From positions 1 to 44,024 of the forward strand of contig JAISGD010000007.1 in NCBI GenBank assembly GCA_031263195.1: DNA of 44,024 bases, given 5' to 3'. The position numbers and the translations under genes are program-made. The notes beneath the pieces are model-generated. The model had not been told where the DNA came from. It did no database searches and saw only the letters and a list, made by a program, of their open reading frames with translations. This document shows positions 1 to 8,749 of the stretch, one piece after another. Source of the DNA: Campylobacteraceae bacterium (lineage in GTDB: Bacteria > Campylobacterota > Campylobacteria > Campylobacterales > Campylobacteraceae). The stretch's first letter is position 1. Every line of letters starts with the position of its first letter.

Positions 1-119
1 GGACAATCTTCATTGATAATAAAATAATATTTATTGCCAAATTCTCCCGGTTCGTGATAAATGATTGTTCCATAGCATAAACTTATAAAGATACAAATAA
101 GTAATGATATCTTTTTCAT
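1..119 (-). CDS. Secreted protein of unknown function, 5' part only
   Basis: The minus strand opens with ATG at 119, preceded by an AAAGG ribosome-binding site about 7 nt upstream, and reads 39 codons before leaving the window. The N-terminus (MKKISLLICIFISLCYG) is a short Lys-Lys start followed by a hydrophobic stretch, i.e. a Sec signal peptide. The Cys near its end does not fit a lipobox well. The mature part visible is too short to assign to a family. It has the look of the small secreted or periplasmic proteins found near toxin loci, but that is only a guess. Confidence 0.6.
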   Translation of the reverse strand, partial: MKKISLLICIFISLCYGTIIYHEPGEFGNKYYFIINEDC

Positions 120-671
120 TTAAGACCTTTTGATATAAGAATAATTTACCAAGTTTAACTAAACTTATATTATAAAATAATAAAAACCTTCATATAAAGA
201 TAATAATTGGTAAGATTATATTATTTAGCTTATTATTTTTATTCGCAGCGGTAGTTCTAATTACAAGTAGCTTCTATATTATAAATCCGGCTTCAGTTAA
301 AAAGTTTGATAAAAAACAAAAATAAACTAAATGAAGCTAAGATTTTGGCGTGAAATTTTGCAGTTTATATATAATTGTGTTTTTGAAAAACAAGAAGGAA
401 GAAGCTGAATAATCGCAATGATATCATTGCCGTCGTTTTGCGAAATATATTTCATAAGTGTTACTTATAGAAACAGTTTTGGTATAGAAGACACTTAGAA
501 TTAATATTGAAGATATGAAAGAATGAAAATGTAATTTTAGAAATATTTTTATTATTTAAGAAAAAGAAGGATTTTATAGTCTGACAATATACTATTTAAA
601 AGTTTGACATATATTGAGTATACTAAAAGCGTAAATTTGATACAATTGGATATTTTTTTAAAGGTATTTTT
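120..671. other. Gene-poor stretch with a possible gene remnant
   Basis: No complete gene is visible in these 550 bases. Frame 206-325 (+) is open and would encode a hydrophobic segment ending IINPASVKKFDKKQK, but it has no ATG, GTG or TTG start and no ribosome-binding site, so it may be the tail of a lost membrane-protein gene. A perfect 16-nt palindrome lies at 415-430. The promoter of hldD should lie in the last 100 bases; TATACT at 619-624 is one candidate -10 element. Confidence 0.4.
415..430. repeat. Perfect 16-nt palindrome
   Basis: GCAATGATATCATTGC reads identically on both strands. It sits alone in the non-coding stretch upstream of hldD. It could be an operator for a dimeric regulator or chance; no second copy was noticed. 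Confidence 0.4.
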
Positions 672-1682
672 GTGAAATATATAAATGATAACAAGCTTGA
701 AAATAAAACTGTTTTGATTACGGGCGCGGCTGGTTTTATAGGGAGTAATTTGGCTTTTTATTTTCAAAAAAATTACCCAAAAACACGCGTTGTGGCATTT
801 GATATATTTAGAACGGATGAACGATTTAGTAATGGGAATTTAAAAAGTTTCGGACATTTTAAAAATTTGATAGGCTTTAAGGGTGAAATAATAAGCGGTG
901 ACATCACAAAGAAAGAAGATCTGTCACGTCTTGAAGCTTATGACATTGACTATATATTTCACGAAGCCGCTATCTCAGACACAACCGTTTTAGATCAAGA
1001 GATAATGATAAAAACCAATGTAAACGCTTTTGTTGATTTGCTGGAATTTGCCAAAAAGAAAAACGCTAAGATGATATACGCCTCTTCGGGAGCCACTTAC
1101 GGCGATACGCCAAGTCTGCAAACAGTAGGAGTAGAAAATCCGCAAAACGTGTATGGGTTCAGTAAACTCGCTATGGATAATATCTCAAGAGAATACATAA
1201 AAAGATTTGGTATGAGCATAGTCGGACTTAGATATTTTAACGTCTACGGCAAAAACGAATATTTTAAAGAAAAAACCGCCTCTATGGTATTGCAACTTGG
1301 GCTTCAGATATTAAGCGGCAAAGCTCCGCGTCTGTTTTTTAACTCCAATAAGATTTTACGCGACTTTGTCTACATAGACGATATTGTCCAAGCGAATATT
1401 CTATCTATGGGCGCAAATGTTAGCGGCGTTTACAATGTAGGCACAAGCGAACCGCGCTCTTTTCAAGATATAGCTGATATTTTGCAAAAAGAGCTCGGGA
1501 CGGACTATAAAACAGATTACTTTGAAAATCCGTATAAAGCCTATCAAACGCATACACAAGCAAATATCACCTCTACATGTAAAGAACTTGGATATGAGCC
1601 TAAATTTTCATTAGAAGATGGCATAAGAGATTATGCATCTGAAATCAAAAGAATATATGAGAGCGAAGTAAAAAATGTATAA
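672..1682 (+). CDS. hldD: ADP-L-glycero-D-manno-heptose 6-epimerase
   Basis: Cytoplasmic SDR-family epimerase that converts ADP-D-glycero- to ADP-L-glycero-manno-heptose, the donor for LPS inner-core heptose. An N-terminal NAD(P)-binding Rossmann motif GAAGFIG is at residues 18-24, and the YxxxK catalytic pair is Y161/K165 (YGFSK). The length of 336 aa is normal for RfaD/HldD. The start is GTG at 672, supported by AAGG at 661-664. The 3' end overlaps hldE by 8 nt and gmhA follows, so the three consecutive ADP-heptose steps appear to be one translationally coupled operon. Confidence 0.93.
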   Translation: MKYINDNKLENKTVLITGAAGFIGSNLAFYFQKNYPKTRVVAFDIFRTDERFSNGNLKSFGHFKNLIGFKGEIISGDITKKEDLSRLEAYDIDYIFHEAAISDTTVLDQEIMIKTNVNAFVDLLEFAKKKNAKMIYASSGATYGDTPSLQTVGVENPQNVYGFSKLAMDNISREYIKRFGMSIVGLRYFNVYGKNEYFKEKTASMVLQLGLQILSGKAPRLFFNSNKILRDFVYIDDIVQANILSMGANVSGVYNVGTSEPRSFQDIADILQKELGTDYKTDYFENPYKAYQTHTQANITSTCKELGYEPKFSLEDGIRDYASEIKRIYESEVKNV

Positions 1683-3093
1683 GATATCAAAAATTCCGAA
1701 AATTTTAGTGATAGGCGACTTGATGATAGACCACTATCTTTGGGGAAGCTGCGAGCGAATCTCCCCTGAAGCGCCTGTGCAAGTAGTGGATATAAAAAAT
1801 GAGACATCGGCGCTTGGAGGAGCGGGAAACGTTATATCAAACCTCGTAAGTCTTGGTGCAAGCGTTGATGTAGCGAGCGTTGTGGGTGACGATGAAAACA
1901 GAAATGATCTAATAAGCATGTTAAAAAAACTAGGCGTAGGAACTGGCATGCTGCTTTTTGAAAAGGAACGAAAAACTGCCAAAAAAAGTAGAGTTATGGC
2001 GTCTCACCAACAAATTATAAGATACGATTTGGAGTCAAAAAACGATATAAGCTTCGAAAGTCAGGAAAAATTGCTAAAAGCCGTGAACGACACTATTTTA
2101 AAGTACGATTTGATATTGATATCAGATTATGCCAAAGGCGTTTTAACTAAAGAGTTTACGAGCAATATCATAAAAATAGCAAAAGAAAAAGGCAAATTAA
2201 CGCTTATTGACCCAAAAGGCGAGGATTATTCAAAATATAAAGGCGCTACCCTTATCACGCCGAATAAAAAAGAGGCGTCAATAGCCGGCAAAATAAAAAT
2301 AACGGACGATAAATCACTAAAAGAAGTCGGCGAAAAATTAAAAAAAGAGTTGGGATTAGATTTTGTCATTATAACTTTGTCTGAAGATGGAATGGCTATC
2401 TTTGATGAAAATATGACAAAAATACCCACAATAGCAAGAGAAGTTTATGATGTGACAGGTGCAGGAGATACTGTTTTGGCGGCTTTGGGGGTAGGATTGG
2501 GCGTAGGATTTGACATTTATAAAGCCGTATTATTCGCAACTTCCGCCGCCGCCGTTGTCGTGGCAAAACTTGGAAGCGCAACGGCGTCCGTAGACGAGAT
2601 AAACAGATACGAAAATCAAAAGCTTCATTTTGACTATGAGAGTAAGATATTAAACGTAAACGAACTTCAAAAAACGCTCGAACATAAAGACAAAAAAACA
2701 AAGATAGTCTTTACAAACGGTTGTTTTGACATACTACATGTAGGACATGTAAAATATCTGCAAAACGCTAAAAATTTAGGCTCTTTGCTTATCGTCGGAT
2801 TAAATTCGGACGCGAGCGTTAAAAGACTGAAAGGCGACGATAGACCGATAAATAACGAACAAGATAGAGCTGTTGTGCTCTCTTCTTTGGGATTTGTCGA
2901 TTATGTGGTAATTTTTGAAGAGGATACCCCGTACGAATTAATACGAAAATTAAAGCCTGATATTTTAGTAAAAGGAGCTGATTACAAAGGTAAAGAGGTT
3001 GTTGGGAGCGACTTGGTGAAAGAGGTTGTTTTAATAGATTTTATAGAGAACAAAAGCACTACAAATATAATCAAAAGGATACAAAAACAATGA
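1675..3093 (+). CDS. hldE: Bifunctional heptose-7-phosphate kinase / heptose-1-phosphate adenylyltransferase
   Basis: Two-domain enzyme of ADP-heptose synthesis. Residues about 1-320 are a ribokinase-family kinase, with the substrate-binding GGAGN near residue 48 and the catalytic DVTGAGDT near 260. Residues about 343-472 are a nucleotidyltransferase with the HxGH motif ([11 protein letters not shown]). Total length 472 aa matches HldE/RfaE. The ATG at 1675 lies inside the end of hldD, and the stop overlaps the gmhA start as ATGA, which suggests translational coupling. No gmhB phosphatase gene is seen in the window. Confidence 0.95.
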   Translation: MYKISKIPKILVIGDLMIDHYLWGSCERISPEAPVQVVDIKNETSALGGAGNVISNLVSLGASVDVASVVGDDENRNDLISMLKKLGVGTGMLLFEKERKTAKKSRVMASHQQIIRYDLESKNDISFESQEKLLKAVNDTILKYDLILISDYAKGVLTKEFTSNIIKIAKEKGKLTLIDPKGEDYSKYKGATLITPNKKEASIAGKIKITDDKSLKEVGEKLKKELGLDFVIITLSEDGMAIFDENMTKIPTIAREVYDVTGAGDTVLAALGVGLGVGFDIYKAVLFATSAAAVVVAKLGSATASVDEINRYENQKLHFDYESKILNVNELQKTLEHKDKKTKIVFTNGCFDILHVGHVKYLQNAKNLGSLLIVGLNSDASVKRLKGDDRPINNEQDRAVVLSSLGFVDYVVIFEEDTPYELIRKLKPDILVKGADYKGKEVVGSDLVKEVVLIDFIENKSTTNIIKRIQKQ

Positions 3094-3656
3094 TGAAGAT
3101 GATAAGAAGCGAGATAAGTTCGCATATAAAAACCGCACAGCAAACTTTAGAGGATTTACAAAGCTACATTTACACGGCTTGCGTCATCGCGACGGATACC
3201 ATAGCCAAAGGAAATAAAATATTGATTTTCGGAAACGGCGGAAGCGCGGCTGACGCACAACACATAGCGGCAGAACTTGTCGGACGGTATAAAACTAAGC
3301 GGAAGGGCTTAAGCGCTATCGCGCTTACAACGGATACTTCAGCGCTTACGGCTATAGGAAATGATTTCGGATATGAGAGTATTTTTGAAAGACAAGTTGA
3401 AGCTTTAGCAAGAGAGGGCGATTTACTTATAGGTATCTCGACAAGCGGCACAAGCGCAAATGTGGTGCGAGCGTTAAAATTGGGACGTGAGATAGGTTGT
3501 CGATGTGTAGGGCTTAGCGGAAAAAACGGCGGAGTTATGGATGAAGTTTGCGATATAAATATAGTGATACCGTCCTCGGATACACCGCGTATCCAAGAAA
3601 TGCATATAATGATAGGACACATTATCTGCCAAGCGATAGACAGCGTCAATGGTTAG
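3090..3656 (+). CDS. gmhA: Sedoheptulose-7-phosphate isomerase
   Basis: First enzyme of ADP-heptose synthesis: sedoheptulose 7-phosphate to D-glycero-D-manno-heptose 7-phosphate. It has a SIS domain with the [19 protein letters not shown] sugar-phosphate binding segment and [10 protein letters not shown], typical of GmhA, and a normal length of 188 aa. The start is an ATG overlapping the hldE stop by 4 nt; another ATG follows directly. The stop overlaps the end of the convergent wecA-like gene by 4 nt, so there is no room for a terminator between the two operons. Confidence 0.94.
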   Translation: MMKMIRSEISSHIKTAQQTLEDLQSYIYTACVIATDTIAKGNKILIFGNGGSAADAQHIAAELVGRYKTKRKGLSAIALTTDTSALTAIGNDFGYESIFERQVEALAREGDLLIGISTSGTSANVVRALKLGREIGCRCVGLSGKNGGVMDEVCDINIVIPSSDTPRIQEMHIMIGHIICQAIDSVNG

Positions 3657-4654
3657 CGTTTTCGCAATTTAATAAGTCTGAAATATATAAAATTGTACAG
3701 TAAAACAAACAGTAAAACTGTAGCTATTAGTAGTTTTGTGTGCCACATGTATAATAATGGGATAAATATAAACGGCGCGGCTATCATCCATACTAAAATA
3801 GAAGTTTTGTAATTATTTTTAGTAATCTTTCTAAAGATAACAGTATGTAGATGCATTTTGTCCGGATACAGAGGCGATAACCCTTTTCTTTTTCTGCGAT
3901 ATGCTGAAAAAAGTACTTCATACACAGGGTATATCATGATACAAAGTACAAACCATGATGAAATTTGTTCATGTTTTTGGCTAAGCAGTATCGCTATCTC
4001 TACAATACAAAAACCTAAAAAATAGGCTCCTCCATCTCCCAAAAAAATTCTGCCTTTCGGAAAATTTAAAACAAAAAAGCCCAAACTCGCGCAAAGTACA
4101 ATCAAACTTATATATAAAAGCTGCATATCATCTACTATATAAGCGCAAAATGAGAGCGATATCAAAACCATAATGGAAATGCCTGACGCCAATCCGTTAA
4201 AGCCATCTATAATATTTATGGCGTTGATTGAGCCCACAACGGCAAATACTGTAAACAGGATGCTTATTATGAGCGGAAATTGCCATGATATACCGATATC
4301 AACTATAATGGCGTTAAATAAAATCATACCTAAAACAGCAGACAAAGATTGTATCAAAAGTCTTTTTTTTGGAGAGAGAGTTCCTTTTAAATCTTCAATC
4401 AATCCTGCTGCAAATGTTATAAATCCGGCAAGCAAAAAAAACAGCGTGAACGGAAAATAGGATGCACATATTAAAATGCTGCCGCAAAATATTCCAAGTC
4501 CGCCGGCTCTTGATGTGGGTGTATTGTGGACTTTTTGCGGTTTTGAGGAGTCGTAAGAATCTAAAAAAATGCTGTGTTTTTTTGTAAAATATATAATGCA
4601 AAGACACGTTATAAATGAAACAGTAAAAGCAATTAACGGTGCAATGGGGTACAT
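3653..4654 (-). CDS. Undecaprenyl-phosphate sugar-1-phosphate transferase (WecA/MraY family)
   Basis: Integral inner-membrane enzyme of 333 aa with roughly ten hydrophobic helices. Family motifs are visible in order: the N-terminal [18 protein letters not shown] segment, the cytoplasmic loop [13 protein letters not shown] with the catalytic Asp, and [13 protein letters not shown]. These place it in the polyprenyl-phosphate HexNAc-1-P transferase family (WecA, WbpL, MraY). In the context of the pglB/pglK operon it probably starts lipid-linked glycan assembly, the job done by the unrelated PglC in C. jejuni. The sugar it transfers cannot be read from sequence. It lies 44 nt downstream of galE on the same strand. 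Confidence 0.85.
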   Translation of the reverse strand: MYPIAPLIAFTVSFITCLCIIYFTKKHSIFLDSYDSSKPQKVHNTPTSRAGGLGIFCGSILICASYFPFTLFFLLAGFITFAAGLIEDLKGTLSPKKRLLIQSLSAVLGMILFNAIIVDIGISWQFPLIISILFTVFAVVGSINAINIIDGFNGLASGISIMVLISLSFCAYIVDDMQLLYISLIVLCASLGFFVLNFPKGRIFLGDGGAYFLGFCIVEIAILLSQKHEQISSWFVLCIMIYPVYEVLFSAYRRKRKGLSPLYPDKMHLHTVIFRKITKNNYKTSILVWMIAAPFIFIPLLYMWHTKLLIATVLLFVLLYNFIYFRLIKLRKR

Positions 4655-4698
4655 GTATCCCTTTTTGTTATTTTTAAAATCATATTTTACACTATATT

Positions 4699-5679
4699 TT
4701 ATTTTTTGTGTCTTTTTCTAAATTCCAAATCACTCAAAATAATATCTGATAGTTCTCTTTTGGGCATCCATCCAAGAATCTCTTTTGCTCTTTCATTGGA
4801 AGCTATGAGTTTTGCCGGATCGCCTTCTCTTCTATCACCATACTCATAATTTACAGGATAGTGTTTTTCTACTTCGCTTATAATATTTTTTACGGAAAAT
4901 CCTTGATTTGAACCTAAATTTATTATTTCCGACACATTTTTTTCGACGATATGTTTCATTCCAAGTACATGTGCGTACGCGATGTCGCTTACATGTACGT
5001 AATCTCTTATGCAAGTACCGTCCGGAGTGTCATAATCCGCGCCAAAAACGGTAAGCTTTTCTCTTATGCCAAGCGCCGTTTGTATGGTTACTGGCACAAT
5101 GTGCGTAAGATTGTCTCGTAACAAACCTATCTCAAGAGTTTTATGAGCTCCCGCGACATTAAAATATCTGAAAATACAATAATTCATACCATATGCGTTA
5201 GCAAACCAGCCTATCATTTTTTCGCTTGTAAGCTTTGTCTCGCCGTAAGGATTTATCGGCTTTGTTTCGCTCTCCTCGCTGCAAACGCCGTCTTTTGCCT
5301 CGCCGTAAACTGCCGCTGTAGATGAAAATATTATGTTTTTGATGTTATGTTTGACCATAACGTCAAGCAAAGTTCTTACCCCTTCAACATTATTGTAATA
5401 ATATAAGCTTGGATTTTTTACGCTTTCAGGCACAACTATTTTCGCGGCAAAATGCATTACCACATCAAAAGGTTTTTTTCTATTCTCATCCGCTACAATC
5501 TTATCAAGCGAAGCAAAATCGGTAATATCCCCTTCGTAAAACAAAGCCTCTTTATGCACGGCTTCTTTGAGCCCGGTTGAAAGATTGTCCACAACAACCA
5601 CTTCGTGCCCCGCGTCAATCAATTCATAAACAGTGTGCGAACCTATATACCCCGCTCCGCCTACAACGCATACTTTCAT
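4699..5679 (-). CDS. galE: UDP-glucose 4-epimerase (internal start within a longer open frame)
   Basis: NAD-dependent SDR epimerase interconverting UDP-Glc/UDP-Gal (or the GlcNAc/GalNAc forms). It starts MKVCVVGGAGYIGSH with the GxxGxxG motif, and carries the TAAVYGE serine region and the NPYGETK YxxxK pair. From the ATG at 5679 the protein is 326 aa, a normal GalE length. AAAGGAT lies 7 nt upstream of this ATG, so independent initiation is very likely. There is no stop codon between it and the preceding glycosyltransferase, so the same frame also encodes a longer fusion. Confidence 0.9.
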   Translation of the reverse strand: MKVCVVGGAGYIGSHTVYELIDAGHEVVVVDNLSTGLKEAVHKEALFYEGDITDFASLDKIVADENRKKPFDVVMHFAAKIVVPESVKNPSLYYYNNVEGVRTLLDVMVKHNIKNIIFSSTAAVYGEAKDGVCSEESETKPINPYGETKLTSEKMIGWFANAYGMNYCIFRYFNVAGAHKTLEIGLLRDNLTHIVPVTIQTALGIREKLTVFGADYDTPDGTCIRDYVHVSDIAYAHVLGMKHIVEKNVSEIINLGSNQGFSVKNIISEVEKHYPVNYEYGDRREGDPAKLIASNERAKEILGWMPKRELSDIILSDLEFRKRHKK

Positions 5680-7617
5680 TTTTTTATCCTTTTTCGATAC
5701 TATTGCCAATAAAATACATGCTGTAAAAAACAGAATCTTATCTCTTAATCTTCTTCTGCATTGATTAGCATGAAAAGCTAATTTTACCATATCAAGTCTG
5801 CTGAACTTTGACCACATAATAACAAACCGGTTATTTTTCAACCCCGTGAGATTTGCTATTTTAAGTGATTGTCCGAATGCATTATCAAAAAGAACGGCTT
5901 TTACTCTATTTTTAAATGCTGCAAATCCATTATTGGCGCCCATTTGATTATTTTCATGCTGTCTATACCTCATACTGCAAAAATCGTCGATATACCATTT
6001 AAATCCGTTTGCACGAGCAAATGCGTAACAAAACCAGTCGTGAGACCATAAATCGCTGACGTTATTAAAATTTTTAATAACACATTTTTTAAATTCCTGA
6101 GCTAATTTTTTTGCCATTACATATGTACATCCTGCTCCTGCTGCCTCAAAAAGATAATCATATTTTACTTGCGGTTGTGATTTGACAATCATTTTTTCTT
6201 TACCGCTCTCCCAAAATGCTAAAACATTACTTGAATACCCGAAACATTTTTGTTCGTCGATCATCTGTACGGCGCGGCTTAATTTGTTCGGATACCATAT
6301 ATCGTCTTGGTCGGCAAAGGAGATAAAGTCATAATGCGAAAAATCAACATCTCTTATAAGCCGCATAAAATTTTTTGTAGCATTCCCAAACCGTCCGTCA
6401 TCATTGAGTAAAATTACGGAACGATTGTTTTTATATAATTTCTCCAGATACTCTCTTGTATTATCCGTAGAAGTGTCTATACTAATAAAAATAGTTGTAT
6501 TAACATCCTCTTGTTTCAGTATAGTATTAATCTGTTCTTTGATGTATTTTTTGCCGTTATACGCGGCAAGTAAGATGGCTATCGAAGGTGAGCTTTTGTC
6601 GATTGTTTTTGTTTTGATATTATCAAAAATATTTGCGATATATTCCGCCTTTATAGCTTTCATGCATATATACTCAAACGATTTTCCAATACATTTAGGT
6701 TTGTTATAACACGGATGATATTTGCATTTGTACCCCATCTCAACAACTTTTGTATTGGGAGGCGCCCAAATTTTTGCATCATTTGCCCCATTAAGCATTA
6801 TTTTATAGGGAACATTTTTATAATACGCCGCGTGTATGGAAAAACTGTCAAGCCCTATAAAAACCTTTACTTTCTCAAGTTTTTTCAGAAATACTTGAAT
6901 CTCTTCAACAACTATCTCTACTTTATCAGCGATTTTGATAAAAGCTGCTTCAACCTCAGCTTTTTCGTTTTTCGTGCAAAAAATTAAGATTTTATCATTT
7001 TTATATATTCTTTCAATCAATTCCACCCAGTTTTTATATTCCCAAAATTTACACTTTACACTTGCTGCAGGATGAATCGCTGTTTTTGTTCGATTATTGC
7101 ATGTTGGCAATATTTTAGCAGCTATTTTTGCTTGCAAGATATTTTCGGCTATATATTTTTGTATATCGTATATATTGATAATATTATTTGGGATATTTAT
7201 GTATTTATCAACCAAAAAACTGCATCCCGGTTTAATTAAATTAGTAAAATGGTGCTTTTTGTCAAAACGAACGCTCATATTTGTTTTACCGCCCGAGAAC
7301 CAACCTATAGCGTTTTCTCTAAAATCGCCGATATTATTTAAAACTATATCATATTCATTTTTTTTAAAAGAAGCAGTTTTTGCTAAAAATCTAAAATGTG
7401 AAATTAACGACAATTTAGCCGTCCATCCTCTACTTGTAAGCAGACACTCATTTGAAAAAACATGATTTACGTGGATATTATTATAAAAAAACGGTTCAAA
7501 TTGCGGACGCGTAAAAATATCAATCTGTATATTGCTGTCGCTTGATAAATATTCAATCAATTTCAGTGCTATAATGCAATCACCGTAACTTCTAAAAGAT
7601 AGTAATAAAATTTTCAC
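4699..7617 (-). CDS. GT9-GT2 double glycosyltransferase, in frame with galE (no stop between)
   Basis: A single 972-codon frame. Residues about 1-325 resemble GT9 ADP-heptose:LPS heptosyltransferases (N-terminal LLLSFRSYGDCIIALKLIEY, later FIGLDSFSIHAAYY). Residues about 340-640 are a GT2 glycosyltransferase (SIAILLAAYNGKKYI, then the metal-binding FADQDDIWYPNKL). Residues 647-972 are GalE. The start is GTG at 7617, overlapping the stop of the upstream GT9 gene as GTGA. The GT2 part ends with a basic/hydrophobic tail just where GalE begins, as if only its stop codon had been lost. The likely natural product is the ~646-aa GT9-GT2 protein; whether the triple fusion is made is unknown. Confidence 0.75.
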   Translation of the reverse strand: MKILLLSFRSYGDCIIALKLIEYLSSDSNIQIDIFTRPQFEPFFYNNIHVNHVFSNECLLTSRGWTAKLSLISHFRFLAKTASFKKNEYDIVLNNIGDFRENAIGWFSGGKTNMSVRFDKKHHFTNLIKPGCSFLVDKYINIPNNIINIYDIQKYIAENILQAKIAAKILPTCNNRTKTAIHPAASVKCKFWEYKNWVELIERIYKNDKILIFCTKNEKAEVEAAFIKIADKVEIVVEEIQVFLKKLEKVKVFIGLDSFSIHAAYYKNVPYKIMLNGANDAKIWAPPNTKVVEMGYKCKYHPCYNKPKCIGKSFEYICMKAIKAEYIANIFDNIKTKTIDKSSPSIAILLAAYNGKKYIKEQINTILKQEDVNTTIFISIDTSTDNTREYLEKLYKNNRSVILLNDDGRFGNATKNFMRLIRDVDFSHYDFISFADQDDIWYPNKLSRAVQMIDEQKCFGYSSNVLAFWESGKEKMIVKSQPQVKYDYLFEAAGAGCTYVMAKKLAQEFKKCVIKNFNNVSDLWSHDWFCYAFARANGFKWYIDDFCSMRYRQHENNQMGANNGFAAFKNRVKAVLFDNAFGQSLKIANLTGLKNNRFVIMWSKFSRLDMVKLAFHANQCRRRLRDKILFFTACILLAIVSKKDKKMKVCVVGGAGYIGSHTVYELIDAGHEVVVVDNLSTGLKEAVHKEALFYEGDITDFASLDKIVADENRKKPFDVVMHFAAKIVVPESVKNPSLYYYNNVEGVRTLLDVMVKHNIKNIIFSSTAAVYGEAKDGVCSEESETKPINPYGETKLTSEKMIGWFANAYGMNYCIFRYFNVAGAHKTLEIGLLRDNLTHIVPVTIQTALGIREKLTVFGADYDTPDGTCIRDYVHVSDIAYAHVLGMKHIVEKNVSEIINLGSNQGFSVKNIISEVEKHYPVNYEYGDRREGDPAKLIASNERAKEILGWMPKRELSDIILSDLEFRKRHKK

Positions 7618-8660
7618 TGTTTTAACTCTGATACATTAATAATTTTTACATTTGCGGCATTTAACGGAGAAAATTTTTCAGAGGGATAAACATAAAAAGA
7701 TACTGTTTTAACGCCTGTCATACCGGCTAAATGAGCTGCTAGACTTTCTACGGTATATATCATTTTAGCTTGACACATCAAAAGATATAACTGCCGAACG
7801 TTTAATAGGCCAAACAATGGTATTGTATTTTCGCGATTGATTGTTAATTTATCAAGCAATACTTGTTCGTTCTTAAGGCCGGTAAAAACTATTTTGCAGC
7901 TATTGTCTATTTTTTTTATGATATTGTCCCACTTGCGGCTATCCAAAAGCCTGTTTTTATCCCCACTTCCTAAATGTATCAGTACAAATTCACCACTCAT
8001 GATATTGTTATCTTTCATGATATTTTTAATGCTATTTTGATCATCATTTGTAGTATAAAGTTCGCATTTTAATTTACCTATGTTTTCTATACTTATGGCT
8101 TTGCACAATGATATAAAGCTATCTGCCTCATGAACGATGCTGCTGCAGTCAGCTTCCAAATCAAGCAGTACACCTCTACCTCTTGTGCCGAAGCCTACCG
8201 AATATGTTGGTTTCATAAACCAGTGTAACGGTATAAGATTTCCCTTACTGTATCTTGCGTAAATAGATAGATCGTAATGATTTATATTTATTGCTTTTAA
8301 TGCTTTGTATGATGTACTGAAAAATTCTGCTATTTTACTAAAAATCGATATTTTTTTTCTATTTAAAATATAACTGTTTATAATAAAAATATTATTTATA
8401 TACGGGTTATTTTCTAAAATCGGAGCAGACCACTCCCCGCATACTACATCTATTTTGGTCTCGTTATAGCAGTGTTTTATACAAGGGAGTATTGCTGTCA
8501 TCATTAGCATATCTCCCATATGGTCGGGTTTGATGATCAATATCCTATGAATATTTTTAGGAAAAATCCTCTTTTTTTTGGGCAATAGAGATAAAAAAAT
8601 GTCGAATATGTAAAATATGATATATTTTATTTTACTGTTTGTTTCATATTTCTTCGACAC
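7614..8660 (-). CDS. Glycosyltransferase family 9 (heptosyltransferase-like)
   Basis: A 348-aa cytoplasmic or membrane-associated GT-B enzyme. The N-terminal IKPDHMGDMLMMTAIL and the C-terminal VESLAAHLAGMTGVKTVSFY segments are typical of GT9 (WaaC/WaaF-like), which use ADP-heptose as donor. The adjacent convergent hldD-hldE-gmhA operon makes that donor, so transfer of heptose to LPS core or to the protein glycan is plausible, but acceptor and donor are inferred. The stop overlaps the next gene's start by 4 nt. The start is ATG at 8660, with AAAAGGAT immediately upstream. Confidence 0.82.
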   Translation of the reverse strand: MSKKYETNSKIKYIIFYIFDIFLSLLPKKKRIFPKNIHRILIIKPDHMGDMLMMTAILPCIKHCYNETKIDVVCGEWSAPILENNPYINNIFIINSYILNRKKISIFSKIAEFFSTSYKALKAININHYDLSIYARYSKGNLIPLHWFMKPTYSVGFGTRGRGVLLDLEADCSSIVHEADSFISLCKAISIENIGKLKCELYTTNDDQNSIKNIMKDNNIMSGEFVLIHLGSGDKNRLLDSRKWDNIIKKIDNSCKIVFTGLKNEQVLLDKLTINRENTIPLFGLLNVRQLYLLMCQAKMIYTVESLAAHLAGMTGVKTVSFYVYPSEKFSPLNAANVKIINVSELKQ

Positions 8661-8749
8661 TTTTATATCCTTTTCACAATATAGGACTACTATAAGTTAC
8701 TTTATAAATTATTTCAAGACCATCGCAAATAGTTTTTTCTTAAGATGTA

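Noticed and set aside
604-624. TTGACA (604-609) and TATACT (619-624) as a standard promoter for hldD
   Set aside because: The spacing of 9 nt is far too short for a -35/-10 pair; only the -10 part may be real.
3170-3649. 159-codon minus-strand frame
   Set aside because: It lies wholly inside gmhA on the opposite strand; gmhA has clear family motifs.
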